Assembly: GCA_041395745.1 (NCBI GenBank)
Contig: JAWKZV010000001.1
Span: forward strand, 248,001-312,000
Length of the DNA stretch: 64,000 bases
Source: Porticoccus sp041395745
GTDB lineage: Bacteria; Pseudomonadota; Gammaproteobacteria; Pseudomonadales; Porticoccaceae
Reading direction: 5' to 3'
Under the pieces are notes generated by a model. That model did not search any database. It was not told where the DNA came from and was given only the letters and a program-made list of their open reading frames with translations. Positions within the stretch are counted from its first letter, which is position 1, and every line of letters begins with the position of its first letter. This document shows positions 53,943-63,771 of the stretch, piece by piece. The translations under genes and the position numbers were made by a program.

Positions 53943-55364
53943 ATGGCTGGAAAAACCCTCTATGACAAATTGTGGGACGCGCACCTGGTCAAGCAGAGTG
54001 ATGACGGTTCCGCGCTGATCTATATCGATCGCCACATCCTGCACGAAGTGACCTCTCCCCAGGCCTTTGAGGGCCTGAGGCTGGCCGGGCGCAAGCCCTG
54101 GCGGCTGGATGTCAACGTGGCGACGCCAGATCACAACATCTCTACTGACCCGGCGGAGCGCGCCGCCGGCGTGGACGCGATTCCCGACGAGACCTCCCGC
54201 ATCCAGGTGAAAACCCTGGACGAGAACTGCGATTATTTCGGCATCCGCGAATTCAAGATGAACGAGATGGGGCAGGGCATTGTGCACGTGATGGGCCCCG
54301 AACTGGGCGCGTCACTGCCGGGCATGACCGTAGTCTGTGGCGACTCCCACACTGCCACCCACGGCGCTTTTGCCTGTCTGGCCCACGGCATCGGCACCTC
54401 CGAGGTGGAGCATGTGCTGGCCACCCAGTGTCTGGTTACCAAGAAAATGAAGAATATGCTGATCCGCGTGGATGGTTCGCTGGGTCCTGGCGTTACCGCC
54501 AAGGACGTGGTGCTTGCCATCATCGGTGAAATCGGCACCGCCGGCGGCACCGGTTACGCTATCGAGTTTGCCGGCCAGGTTTTCCGGGATATGTCCATCG
54601 AAGGGCGCATGACGGTCTGCAATATGGCCATCGAAGCCGGTGCCCGGGTGGGTATGGTCGCGGTGGATGACAAGACCATCGAATATTTTGAAGGTCGCCG
54701 TTTCGCGCCCACTGGTGAGTTGTGGGATCAGGCTGCGGCGTACTGGCGCACCTTGCACAGTGACGACGATGCGGTATTCGATACCGTGGTGGAACTGGAT
54801 GGTAACGCCATTCTGCCCCAGGTGAGCTGGGGGACTTCCCCTGAGATGGTGGCACCGATCAATGGCACCGTTCCTCGCCCCGAGGAGGAGAGCGATCCGG
54901 TCAAGCGCCAGGGTATCGAGCGTGCTCTGAAATACATGGGGCTGCAGGGTGGTATGGCGATTACCGATATTCCGGTGGACCGGGTGTTTATCGGTTCCTG
55001 TACCAATTCCCGAATTGAGGATCTGCGCGCTGCAGCAGCTGTGGCCAAAGGTCGCAAGGTGGCTGGCACAGTGAAACAGGTGCTGGTGGTGCCCGGTTCC
55101 CAGATGGTGAAGGCTCAGGCCGAGTCGGAAGGGCTGGACAAGATCTTCATTGAGGCTGGAATGGATTGGCGCGAGCCTGGCTGCTCCATGTGTCTGGCGA
55201 TGAATGCCGACCGCCTGGGCGCGGGGGAGCACTGCGCTTCCACTTCCAACCGCAACTTTGAAGGGCGTCAGGGCAATGGCGGGCGCACTCACCTGGTGAG
55301 CCCGGCGATGGCGGCGGCCGCGGCGATTGCCGGTCACATTACCGACGTGCGTGCACTGGATTGA
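53943..55364 (+). CDS. leuC: 3-isopropylmalate dehydratase large subunit
   Basis: LeuC is the [4Fe-4S] aconitase-like subunit of isopropylmalate isomerase (leucine synthesis). From the ATG at 53943 it has 473 residues. Cluster cysteines appear in GSCTNSR and CSMCLAMN, and GDSHTATHGAFACLAHGIGTSE and SFNRNFEGRQG-type segments (STSNRNFEGRQGNGGRTHLVSP) are present in pieces. A TTG at 53931 in the same frame is less likely. leuD follows 10 bases later. Confidence 0.96.
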   Translation: MAGKTLYDKLWDAHLVKQSDDGSALIYIDRHILHEVTSPQAFEGLRLAGRKPWRLDVNVATPDHNISTDPAERAAGVDAIPDETSRIQVKTLDENCDYFGIREFKMNEMGQGIVHVMGPELGASLPGMTVVCGDSHTATHGAFACLAHGIGTSEVEHVLATQCLVTKKMKNMLIRVDGSLGPGVTAKDVVLAIIGEIGTAGGTGYAIEFAGQVFRDMSIEGRMTVCNMAIEAGARVGMVAVDDKTIEYFEGRRFAPTGELWDQAAAYWRTLHSDDDAVFDTVVELDGNAILPQVSWGTSPEMVAPINGTVPRPEEESDPVKRQGIERALKYMGLQGGMAITDIPVDRVFIGSCTNSRIEDLRAAAAVAKGRKVAGTVKQVLVVPGSQMVKAQAESEGLDKIFIEAGMDWREPGCSMCLAMNADRLGAGEHCASTSNRNFEGRQGNGGRTHLVSPAMAAAAAIAGHITDVRALD

Positions 55365-55374
55365 GGAGACTGTC

Positions 55375-56022
55375 GTGAAAGCATTTACTGTACACCAGGG
55401 GCGGGTGGCCCCGATGGACCGAGCCAATGTCGACACCGACATGATCATCCCCAAGCAGTTTCTGAAGTCCATCAAGCGCAGCGGTTTCGGTCCGAACCTG
55501 TTCGATGAACTGCGTTACCTGGATGAAGGTCGTCCCGGTCAGGATTGCTCAACCCGTCCGCTGAACCCGGATTTTCCTCTCAACTGGCCCCGTTATGCGG
55601 GTGCTTCGGTGCTGCTGGCCCGTGAGAATTTCGGCTGTGGTTCCAGCCGTGAACACGCGCCCTGGGCGCTGGACGATTACGGTTTTCGGGTTGTTATCGC
55701 GCCGAGTTTTGCCGATATTTTCTTCAATAACTGCTTTAAGAATGGAATTCTTCCCATTGTTTTAGAAGAAAATATTGTTGATCAATTGTTTCGGGAGGCA
55801 GAGGCCGCTGAGGGCTATAAGCTGACCGTGGATCTGCCGCGCCAAGTGGTCATCAAACCCGATGGTGAGGAGCTGCCGTTTGACGTTGATGCCTTCCGCA
55901 AGCACTGTCTGTTGGAAGGGCTGGACGAGATCGGTCTGACCCTGCAGGAAGCCGATACTATTCGTGCTTTCGAGGTGCAGCACGAGAAGACCTTCCCCTG
56001 GCTGTACCACGTGATTCGATAA
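55375..56022 (+). CDS. leuD: 3-isopropylmalate dehydratase small subunit
   Basis: Small subunit partner of LeuC, 215 residues from the GTG at 55375 behind GAGGAGA. DTDMIIPKQFLKSIKRSGFG and LLARENFGCGSSREHAPWAL are the substrate loop signatures, and the C-terminus ends FPWLYHVIR. leuB follows after 10 bases. Confidence 0.95.
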   Translation: MKAFTVHQGRVAPMDRANVDTDMIIPKQFLKSIKRSGFGPNLFDELRYLDEGRPGQDCSTRPLNPDFPLNWPRYAGASVLLARENFGCGSSREHAPWALDDYGFRVVIAPSFADIFFNNCFKNGILPIVLEENIVDQLFREAEAAEGYKLTVDLPRQVVIKPDGEELPFDVDAFRKHCLLEGLDEIGLTLQEADTIRAFEVQHEKTFPWLYHVIR

Positions 56023-56032
56023 GGACGCAGTA

Positions 56033-57106
56033 ATGAGCAAGAAAGTACTGATTCTGAAGGGCGACCACATCGGCCCGGAAATCGTCGACGAAGCGCTCAA
56101 GGTGCTCGCGAAGGTGGATGAAAAGTTTGGCCTGGGGCTGGAGTTTGAAGAAGGGCTGTTGGGCGGTGCTGCCTACGAAGCAGTGGGTGAGCCCTGTCCC
56201 GAGGAAACCCTGGAAAAGGCCCGTCGCAGCGACGCGATTTTGATGGGCTCTGTGGGTGGCCCCGAGTGGGACGGCCTGGAGCGTCACCTGCGCCCGGAAA
56301 AAGGGCTGCTGAAGCTGCGCTCCGGTTTGCAGCTGTTCGGCAACTTGCGGCCGGCGATCCTCTATCCGCAATTGGCTGATGCCTCCTCCCTGAAGCCGGA
56401 GATCGTCGCCGGTCTGGATATCCTGATCGTGCGAGAACTCACCGGTGGCATCTACTTCGGTGAACCTAGGGGTATCCGCGTGCTGGAGAACGGTGAGCGG
56501 GAAGGCTATAACACATATAAATACTCTGAATCGGAAATCCGCCGTATCGGCAAGGTGGCCTTCGAGGCTGCCATGGTGCGCGGTCGCCGGGTCTGTTCCG
56601 TGGACAAGGCCAATGTGCTCGAAGCCACCGTGTTGTGGCGGGAAATCATGGAAGAGGTGGCTAAGGATTATCCTGAAGTTGAACTGAGCCACATGTACGT
56701 GGACAACGCTGCGATGCAGCTGGTGAAGGCGCCCAAGCAGTTTGACGTGGTAGTGACCGGTAACATGTTCGGCGACATCCTGTCCGATGCGGCGGCGATG
56801 CTGACCGGCTCTATCGGCATGTTGCCATCGGCCTCGCTGGACAAGGATGGCAAGGGTCTGTATGAACCCTGCCATGGCTCGGCGCCGGATATTTCAGGTC
56901 AGGGGCTGGCCAATCCGCTGGCGACCATCCTGTCCGCGGCGATGATGCTGCGCTATTCCCTGGATGCCCCACAGGCGGCAGTGGCGATAGAGGAAGCCGT
57001 CAGTCGTGTGCTGGATCAAGGACTGCGCACAGCGGATATCTATACTGTGGGCACCACCAGGGTGGGCACCGTGGAAATGGGTGATGCCGTTGTGGCAGCG
57101 CTGTAG
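56033..57106 (+). CDS. leuB: 3-isopropylmalate dehydrogenase
   Basis: LeuB oxidises 3-isopropylmalate with NAD+ in leucine synthesis. It has 357 residues. GDHIGPEIVDEALKVL, RELTGGIYFGEPRG, the metal-binding NMFGDILSDAAAMLTGSIG and the NAD loop HGSAPDISGQGLANP (in pieces) are intact. It lies in the leuCDB operon and asd follows after 37 bases. Confidence 0.96.
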   Translation: MSKKVLILKGDHIGPEIVDEALKVLAKVDEKFGLGLEFEEGLLGGAAYEAVGEPCPEETLEKARRSDAILMGSVGGPEWDGLERHLRPEKGLLKLRSGLQLFGNLRPAILYPQLADASSLKPEIVAGLDILIVRELTGGIYFGEPRGIRVLENGEREGYNTYKYSESEIRRIGKVAFEAAMVRGRRVCSVDKANVLEATVLWREIMEEVAKDYPEVELSHMYVDNAAMQLVKAPKQFDVVVTGNMFGDILSDAAAMLTGSIGMLPSASLDKDGKGLYEPCHGSAPDISGQGLANPLATILSAAMMLRYSLDAPQAAVAIEEAVSRVLDQGLRTADIYTVGTTRVGTVEMGDAVVAAL

Positions 57107-57143
57107 AATTTTTTGTAACAACTCTTCAACAGGTTGAATTTCA

Positions 57144-58259
57144 ATGAAAAAAGTCGGTTTTGTTGGTTGGCGTGGTATGGTCGGGTCCGTCCTGATGGAC
57201 CGCATGCAGCAGGAAAATGATTTTGCGCTGATCGAGCCCGTTTTCTTCACCACTTCCCAGCTGGGGCAGCCCGGTCCTGATGTGGGTGTGGCCGTGCCGC
57301 CGCTGCAGGATGCTAAAGATATCTCTGCATTGGCCAAGATGGACGTGATCATCACCTGTCAGGGTGGGGATTACACCAAGGCCATTTACCCGGAACTGCG
57401 CAAATCCGGCTGGGATGGTTACTGGATTGACGCCGCTTCAGCGCTGCGTATGGCTGACGATGCCCTTATTATCCTTGACCCGGTCAACCTTAATGTCATC
57501 AAGGACGGCATTGCCAACGGCATCAAAAACTTCATTGGTGGTAACTGCACCGTCAGCCTGATGCTGATGGCCATGGGAGGCCTGTTCAACAAGGGGTTGG
57601 TGGAGTGGACTTCTGCCATGACCTATCAGGCAGCCTCCGGTGCCGGCGCCCAGAACATGCGTGAACTGATTGCCCAGATGGGTGCCATCGAGAAGTCCGT
57701 GGCGACCGAGCTGGCTGATCCGGCTTCTGCGATCCTGGAAATCGACCGCAAGGTGGCTGCTGTCATGCGCAGTGATAGCTTCCCCACTGAACACTTTGGT
57801 GCTCCTCTGGGGGGCGGCCTGATCCCCTGGATCGATGTGCAACTGGAGAGCGGTCAGAGCAAGGAAGAGTGGAAAGGGCAGGCTGAAACCAACAAGATCC
57901 TCGGCCGTTCCGGCGATAGCCTGATCCCGGTGGATGGCATCTGCGTGCGCATCGGCGCCATGCGCTGTCACAGCCAGGCGCTGACCGTTAAGCTGACTCA
58001 GGATGTGCCTCTGGATGAAATCGAAGGCATGCTGGCAGAGGCCAACGACTGGGTACGGGTGATCCCCAATGATCGCGCCACCACTGTCAAGGAGCTGACT
58101 CCCGCCGCGGTTACCGGAAATCTGCATGTGCCAGTGGGTCGCCTGCGCAAGATGAATATGGGCAGCAAGTATCTGGCTGCATTTACCGTGGGTGACCAGC
58201 TGTTGTGGGGCGCGGCTGAACCCCTGCGCCGTATGCTGCGTATCCTGCTGGAAGATTGA
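57144..58259 (+). CDS. asd: Aspartate-semialdehyde dehydrogenase
   Basis: Asd makes L-aspartate semialdehyde for lysine, methionine, threonine and diaminopimelate. It has 371 residues: NADP-binding VGWRGMVGSVLMDRM at the N-terminus, the catalytic Cys in GGNCTVSLMLM, and the C-terminal LWGAAEPLRRMLRIL end. leuB-asd-fimV is the Pseudomonas order. Confidence 0.96.
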   Translation: MKKVGFVGWRGMVGSVLMDRMQQENDFALIEPVFFTTSQLGQPGPDVGVAVPPLQDAKDISALAKMDVIITCQGGDYTKAIYPELRKSGWDGYWIDAASALRMADDALIILDPVNLNVIKDGIANGIKNFIGGNCTVSLMLMAMGGLFNKGLVEWTSAMTYQAASGAGAQNMRELIAQMGAIEKSVATELADPASAILEIDRKVAAVMRSDSFPTEHFGAPLGGGLIPWIDVQLESGQSKEEWKGQAETNKILGRSGDSLIPVDGICVRIGAMRCHSQALTVKLTQDVPLDEIEGMLAEANDWVRVIPNDRATTVKELTPAAVTGNLHVPVGRLRKMNMGSKYLAAFTVGDQLLWGAAEPLRRMLRILLED

Positions 58260-58265
58260 TCAGTT

Positions 58266-58290
58266 GACACCCCGCCCTGTGCGGGGTGTC
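58266..58290 (+). terminator. Terminator hairpin after asd
   Basis: A perfect 10-bp stem (GACACCCCGC / GCGGGGTGTC) around CCTGT follows the asd stop by 6 bases; the T tract is weak (TCTTAT). Confidence 0.6.
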
Positions 58291-58510
58291 TCTTATATCC
58301 CCTCGATCAATCTGTGTTTTTGTGCAACTGATCATAAATCGGGGTGTTTGCCAGGTTGTTTTGAGTATTTTTGATCGCCGTAGCGGTTGAACAATTTTAT
58401 TTACTCATAAATACTTGCAGCCAGAACCTCACAACATGTAAATGGTTTCTTGTGTGTCCGTGCGGTCCTGACGGAAGGCGTTTCACACACAGCACAACAG
58501 GGAATATCGT

Positions 58511-60937
58511 ATGAAGTTACGTCACTTGACCTTGGCCGCCGGAATGCTCGGTGCAGTGATTTCCAACCACTCCGTGGCATTGGGGTTGGGGGAGATCAAG
58601 CTCAACTCTGCGCTGAATGAGCCATTGAATGCCCAGATTCAGTTGTTGAATGTGGGTGAGATGACTGAGCTGGAGATGCTGGTTGGTCTGGCTTCCCAGC
58701 AGGACTTTAGCAATGCTGGGGTGGAGCGTCCCTTTTCATTGACGGATCTTCGTTTCGAGATTGATCTCTCCAATCCGAAGAACCCGGTGGTTCAGGTAAC
58801 TTCCCGCAAGCCGATTCGGGAACCCTATCTGGATTTCCTGGTGGAAATGGATTGGCCGGCCGGTCGCCTGCTGCGCGAATACACCCTGTTGCTGGATCTC
58901 CCCGTTTACGCCACGGAGAAACCCGCCACAAAAAAGATTGAGGCTGCGAGCTCCGGCCCGCAGCCGACGCCTCAACCTCAGCGTCGACCTGTCGCTGCTC
59001 CCAGTTACGAACCGGCTCTGGCCGTGGGGGATGACGAGTACCGTGTTGGCAGTGGTGACACCGTCTGGTCCATTGCCCAGAAAATCCGGCCTGAAGGCGC
59101 TTCCATGGCGCAAACCATGGCGGCCATCAAGCAGGCCAATCCCAGTGCTTTTATCAATGACAACATCAATCTGCTGAAGAAAGGTGCCGTTATTCGGTTG
59201 CCAGAAGGCAGTGATATCAATGCACTCGCTGCGGCGGAGAGCGCTGTCGAAGTCGGCTTTTCTGATAATACTGTAGCTTCTGACGACACTCAGGCTCCTC
59301 TGCTGGACGCTACAGCAGATAGCGGAAGTGACAGGACTGCGGGGGAATCTGGTGAAGGCCGCCTGAAACTTGCCGCGCTAGGAGCTGACGAAGCACTGGC
59401 TTCCACATCTGCGGGAGTTAACAGTGGTGAAGGTGCCGCTGCCGAAGGCTCTCTTTCTCCTGCTGAGCAATTATCTGCTACCCGTGAAGAGCTTGATAAG
59501 GCCAGCCGCGAAAACGCTGAACTCAAAGATCGCATTGCCAAGCTGGAAGAACAGCTTTCCACCGTGAACCGCCTGGTGGAAATCCAGGACGACTCCCTGC
59601 GTGGAGCGCAGGTAGCAACTCAGGCTGAGCCGGAACTACAGCCGGAATTGGCTAACGCTGCCGCTCCTGATGAGTCTGTTGTTGTGACCGAAGAGCCGGT
59701 TTCGTCAGTCGTAACAGATCAAGCTGCCGAAGTTCCGGAAAAACCAGTGGCGGCTCAGGAAAAACCAGCCGAAGGCAAAGGCTTTGATTTTGCCTCGTTG
59801 ATGGATTATCTGCTGTATCCCGCGATTGGCCTGCTAGCACTGCTGCTGGCGGCGTTGATGTTCTTCCGCAACCGCAAGCAGGATGAGGATTCTGCAGAAG
59901 AATTGTCTTTGCAAACGCTGGTCGACAGGCAGGCGCCCGCGCAACCGGAAGATGATGATGCCCAGGTTCTCACCGCTGAGGACAAGGAATATATCGCCGA
60001 AATGGTTGACGAACTGGATGATCAGGGCTGGCAGGATCTAGAAGAGCTAGAAGAGCTGCGACTTGGTGAAGGGGAAGGAGTTGACCCCAAAGGGGAAGCA
60101 GACATCTACTTGTCCCTTGGTAATTATCGTCAGGCAGAAAACATCCTCAAGAGTGCCATTGAAGCCGATCCGGCAGATGCGTCTCTGCAATTGAAATTGC
60201 TTGAAGTTTACGTCAATAGCAACAATGTCGAAGCGTTCGATCAGCAAAGCCAGCAGTTGGCTTCTCTCAACAATGCCGAGGCAGATGTAAAGGCCGCGGC
60301 ATTGCGTGCCGAGTTTGCTCCTTCAGCACTGGATCAGCTTGACGATTTCGACACTGACGAAGTTGCGGTGAGCGATTTTGAGTCCCCAACCGTGGATTTC
60401 GATCTGGGTGATGTGGGTGAGACTGAAATTCCAGATTTGGGTGCTACCCCGGTAAGCGCTGAGACTGAGGAAGAAGAAACTGAGTCACCTGTAGCGGTTT
60501 CCGATGAGCTGGTCCATCAGGATTTTGATCTGGACTTGGATCTGGAAGACCTCGATTTGGACTCCCTGGTATCGGAAATCGACCAGGATATGCCTGAAGC
60601 TGAGGTGGAAGATGTTGAGTTGTCAAGCAGTGATGAATTCCTGGTCGGCGATAGTCCCATTGAGTCCTTCGAGGCCCCTGACTCCATTGAGGAGGCAACC
60701 CTTGAAGAGCTGGAAGACGTCATTTTGGCTGACTCTGGTGAAGAGGGCTTTGACGATCTCAATGAGTTGAAGGCATTTGGTGATGAAGACGAGTGCGATA
60801 CCAAGCTCGTTCTTGCTGAAACTTACCTAGATCTGGGTGATCCTGAAAATGCTCGGGACCTGCTCAATGAAGTCCTCGAAGAGGGCAGCGAAGAGCAGAA
60901 AGACAAGGCTCGAAACCTGCTTGAAACGGTGACCTGA
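58511..60937 (+). CDS. fimV: FimV/HubP pole-organising protein
   Basis: FimV/HubP marks the cell pole and is needed for type IV pilus secretin assembly and twitching. It has 808 residues: signal peptide (ISNHSVALGLGEIKLNS border), a FimV N-terminal domain (LGEIKLNSALNEPLNAQIQLL), a LysM domain (YRVGSGDTVWSIAQKIR), a coiled coil (ELDKASRENAELKDRIAKLEEQL), one membrane span (LLYPAIGLLALLLAALMFF) and a very acidic cytoplasmic tail with TPR-like ends, closing with the C-terminal FimV motif ECDTKLVLAETYLDLGDPEN. Signal and topology match P. aeruginosa FimV. Translated with truA after 5 bases. Confidence 0.95.
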   Translation: MKLRHLTLAAGMLGAVISNHSVALGLGEIKLNSALNEPLNAQIQLLNVGEMTELEMLVGLASQQDFSNAGVERPFSLTDLRFEIDLSNPKNPVVQVTSRKPIREPYLDFLVEMDWPAGRLLREYTLLLDLPVYATEKPATKKIEAASSGPQPTPQPQRRPVAAPSYEPALAVGDDEYRVGSGDTVWSIAQKIRPEGASMAQTMAAIKQANPSAFINDNINLLKKGAVIRLPEGSDINALAAAESAVEVGFSDNTVASDDTQAPLLDATADSGSDRTAGESGEGRLKLAALGADEALASTSAGVNSGEGAAAEGSLSPAEQLSATREELDKASRENAELKDRIAKLEEQLSTVNRLVEIQDDSLRGAQVATQAEPELQPELANAAAPDESVVVTEEPVSSVVTDQAAEVPEKPVAAQEKPAEGKGFDFASLMDYLLYPAIGLLALLLAALMFFRNRKQDEDSAEELSLQTLVDRQAPAQPEDDDAQVLTAEDKEYIAEMVDELDDQGWQDLEELEELRLGEGEGVDPKGEADIYLSLGNYRQAENILKSAIEADPADASLQLKLLEVYVNSNNVEAFDQQSQQLASLNNAEADVKAAALRAEFAPSALDQLDDFDTDEVAVSDFESPTVDFDLGDVGETEIPDLGATPVSAETEEEETESPVAVSDELVHQDFDLDLDLEDLDLDSLVSEIDQDMPEAEVEDVELSSSDEFLVGDSPIESFEAPDSIEEATLEELEDVILADSGEEGFDDLNELKAFGDEDECDTKLVLAETYLDLGDPENARDLLNEVLEEGSEEQKDKARNLLETVT

Positions 60938-60942
60938 TACAG

Positions 60943-61806
60943 ATGACCCAGGAGAGTTCCTGGGAGTATCTGCCCAATGGAATTGTGCCAGAGGGACAGG
61001 GGCTTCCGGAAGGTGTAAAGCGTATTGCTGCTGCCGTCGAATATGACGGCAGTGCTTTTTGTGGCTGGCAGAGACAGACTCACAGCCCCAGTATCCAGTT
61101 TCATGTGGAAGCGGCGCTGACGCAGGTGGCCAATGAGCGCATCGGGGTGGCCTGTGCCGGGCGAACCGACACCGGTGTGCATGCCACCAACCAGATTATT
61201 CATTTCGATACCCGTGCGGATCGCAGTGCTCGGAACTGGGTGTTGGGGGTCAATGCCAACCTGCCGTTTGGAATCCGTTTGCATTGGGCGGAGGAGCGAC
61301 CAGCTCAGTTTCACGCCCGTTTTGCCGCCACTGCGCGTACCTACCGTTACCTGATCGCCAATCAACCCCATCGATCGGCACTGTTTTACCACTGGCTGAC
61401 CTGGGAAAAGCGACCGCTGGATGAAGGGCGCATGCACCGGGCAGTCCAGCTGTTGTTGGGTGAAAATGACTTCAGTTCATTCCGTGCAGCTGGCTGTCAA
61501 TCCAACACGCCTAACCGCAATGTTCACGCTGCGAGTGTCTGGCGTCAGGGAGAGCTCGTGATTCTGGAAATTACCGCCAACGCTTTTCTGCACCATATGG
61601 TACGCAATATTACCGGCGCCTTGCTGTGCGTAGGACGGGGTGACTACCCGGAAGAGTGGCTGGGAGAGCTGTTGGCTCTGCGCGATCGCACCCAGGCGCC
61701 ACCAACGGCGCCACCCAATGGTTTATACCTGGTGCGGGTGGACTATCCAGACCGCTTTGACATGCCAAATTTCAAGCCGGGGCCGCAGTTTATCAGTGAC
61801 AGCTGA
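60943..61806 (+). CDS. truA: tRNA pseudouridine(38-40) synthase TruA
   Basis: TruA modifies uridines 38-40 of tRNA anticodon arms. It has 287 residues. AAAVEYDGSAFCGWQRQ is the family start and the catalytic motif AGRTDTGVHATNQ contains the essential Asp; FLHHMVRNITGALL lies in the second half. An N-terminal extension of about 25 residues precedes the usual start. It lies between fimV and trpF. Confidence 0.95.
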   Translation: MTQESSWEYLPNGIVPEGQGLPEGVKRIAAAVEYDGSAFCGWQRQTHSPSIQFHVEAALTQVANERIGVACAGRTDTGVHATNQIIHFDTRADRSARNWVLGVNANLPFGIRLHWAEERPAQFHARFAATARTYRYLIANQPHRSALFYHWLTWEKRPLDEGRMHRAVQLLLGENDFSSFRAAGCQSNTPNRNVHAASVWRQGELVILEITANAFLHHMVRNITGALLCVGRGDYPEEWLGELLALRDRTQAPPTAPPNGLYLVRVDYPDRFDMPNFKPGPQFISDS

Positions 61807-61876
61807 GGGAGTTTTCCGGCAATAGGCGGACCCAGACCTTTTTGCTACAATCCGCCCCTTGCCATTGGAAGCCATT

Positions 61877-62497
61877 GTGAAACGAACCCGAGTCAAAATC
61901 TGCGGAATTACCCGAGTGGATGATGCCAGGGTGGCGGCCGAGGCCGGCGCAGATGCCATCGGTCTGGTGTTCTATCAGAAAAGTCCCCGTTTTGTGGAGC
62001 GCACTACCGCTGCGGCCATTGCCCGCGCCGTGGGTCCCTTTGTAACTACCGTGGGTCTTTTTGTGAATGCCCCTGCAGACGAGGTCCGGGAGATCCTGGA
62101 TGCAGTGGACTTGCAATTGCTGCAGTTTCATGGCGATGAAGATGATGCCTATTGCCGCCAGTTCGGCAGGCCGTTCATCAAGGCCATCAGAATGTCTCCT
62201 GACCTTGATCTGAATGCAGAGGTGGCGCGCTTTCCCGGAGCCGGTGGTTTCCTGTTCGACGCATGGCATAAGGACAAATACGGCGGCACCGGTGAGACTT
62301 TTGAATGGCAGCGGCTGCCCCGGAATGCCGATTTCCCACTGGTGTTGGCGGGAGGACTTACGCCAGCCAACGTGGCGGAAGCGGTCAGCAAGGTTGCCCC
62401 CTATGGCGTGGATGTGAGTGGTGGTGTCGAAGCGGCGCCAGGCATCAAGTCCGCCGAGCTTGTACAACGATTTATTACCCATGCCCTCAGTGGCTGA
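61877..62497 (+). CDS. trpF: Phosphoribosylanthranilate isomerase
   Basis: TrpF isomerises PRA in tryptophan synthesis. It has 206 residues from the GTG at 61877 (MKRTRVKICGITR); TTG at 61859 is an alternative. KICGITR, the catalytic Cys/Asp region FDAWHKDKYGGTG and AGGLTPANVAEAV are present. trpB follows 15 bases later, then trpA. Confidence 0.95.
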   Translation: MKRTRVKICGITRVDDARVAAEAGADAIGLVFYQKSPRFVERTTAAAIARAVGPFVTTVGLFVNAPADEVREILDAVDLQLLQFHGDEDDAYCRQFGRPFIKAIRMSPDLDLNAEVARFPGAGGFLFDAWHKDKYGGTGETFEWQRLPRNADFPLVLAGGLTPANVAEAVSKVAPYGVDVSGGVEAAPGIKSAELVQRFITHALSG

Positions 62498-62512
62498 TCT
62501 TGGGAGAAACCT

Positions 62513-63730
62513 GTGAACGATAAAATCAACATCGATTTCAACCAGATGCCCGACGCTCGCGGCCATTTTGGTCCTTATGGCGGTCGCTTTGTATCCGAGA
62601 CCCTGATCTATGCACTGGATGAACTGGAAAGCATCTACCGTCGTTTGAAAGACGACCCGGACTTCCAGGCCCAGTTCGACTACGACCTGGCTCATTATGT
62701 GGGTAGGCCGTCACCGCTGTATTTTGCTGAGCGGTGGACTCGAGAAACCGGTGGAGCCAAGCTCTATCTCAAGCGTGAAGACCTCAACCATACCGGTGCC
62801 CATAAGGTTAACAACACCATCGGTCAGGCTCTGCTGGCCAAACATACCGGCAAGAAGCGTGTGATTGCCGAGACCGGTGCCGGTCAGCACGGCGTGGCAA
62901 CAGCCACTGTGGCTGCCCGTCTGGGGCTGGAATGCCATGTCTTCATGGGTGAGGAAGACGTGCGCCGCCAGTCCCTCAACGTCTACCGCATGAAGCTGCT
63001 GGGCGCCACGGTGATTCCGGTGACTTCCGGGTCGAAAACCCTGAAAGATGCGATGAACGAAGCCATGCGCGACTGGGTGACCAATGTGGACAACACCTTC
63101 TATATCATTGGCACCTGTGCCGGTCCGCACCCCTACCCGGAGCTGGTGCGCAATTTCCAGTCCGTAATCGGTCGTGAAGCGCGTCAGCAGTCCCTGGATC
63201 AGGCCGGTAAACTGCCGGATGCCCTGGTGGCCTGTGTGGGCGGTGGTTCCAATGCCATCGGCTTGTTTCACCCGTTTCTGGCTGACGAATCTGTGGCTAT
63301 GTACGGAGTCGAGGCGGGCGGTTTTGGCCTTGCCACCGGCAAGCATGCGGCGCCACTGAATGATGGTATTCCCGGTGTGTTGCACGGCAATCGCACCTAT
63401 CTGATGGAAGACGAAAACGGCCAGATCATCGAAACCCACTCCATTTCCGCCGGCCTGGATTATCCCGGTGTCGGTCCGGAACATGCCTGGTTGAAGGATA
63501 TCGGCCGAGTCAACTACGTCGCCATCGACGACGATGAGGCAATGGATGCATTCCGTCGCCTTACCAAGGTTGAGGGCATCATGCCGGCGCTGGAGTCCAG
63601 CCATGCGGTAGCTTATGCGGAAAAGCTGGCTCGCCAGATGGACCCCGAACAGATGATTGTGGTGAACCTGTCCGGTCGCGGCGACAAGGATATTCTCACC
63701 GTGGCCAACATTGATGGCATTACCATCTGA
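62513..63730 (+). CDS. trpB: Tryptophan synthase beta chain
   Basis: TrpB joins serine and indole with PLP. It has 405 residues from a GTG start. The PLP lysine is in NHTGAHKVNNTIGQ, the phosphate loop is GGGSNAIG, and KRVIAETGAGQHGVATA lies between. Ends VANIDGITI. Part of trpFBA. Confidence 0.97.
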   Translation: MNDKINIDFNQMPDARGHFGPYGGRFVSETLIYALDELESIYRRLKDDPDFQAQFDYDLAHYVGRPSPLYFAERWTRETGGAKLYLKREDLNHTGAHKVNNTIGQALLAKHTGKKRVIAETGAGQHGVATATVAARLGLECHVFMGEEDVRRQSLNVYRMKLLGATVIPVTSGSKTLKDAMNEAMRDWVTNVDNTFYIIGTCAGPHPYPELVRNFQSVIGREARQQSLDQAGKLPDALVACVGGGSNAIGLFHPFLADESVAMYGVEAGGFGLATGKHAAPLNDGIPGVLHGNRTYLMEDENGQIIETHSISAGLDYPGVGPEHAWLKDIGRVNYVAIDDDEAMDAFRRLTKVEGIMPALESSHAVAYAEKLARQMDPEQMIVVNLSGRGDKDILTVANIDGITI

Positions 63731-63771
63731 TTTGCCGCCTGGCCATAACAAGAATTGTTGGAAGTAACCGA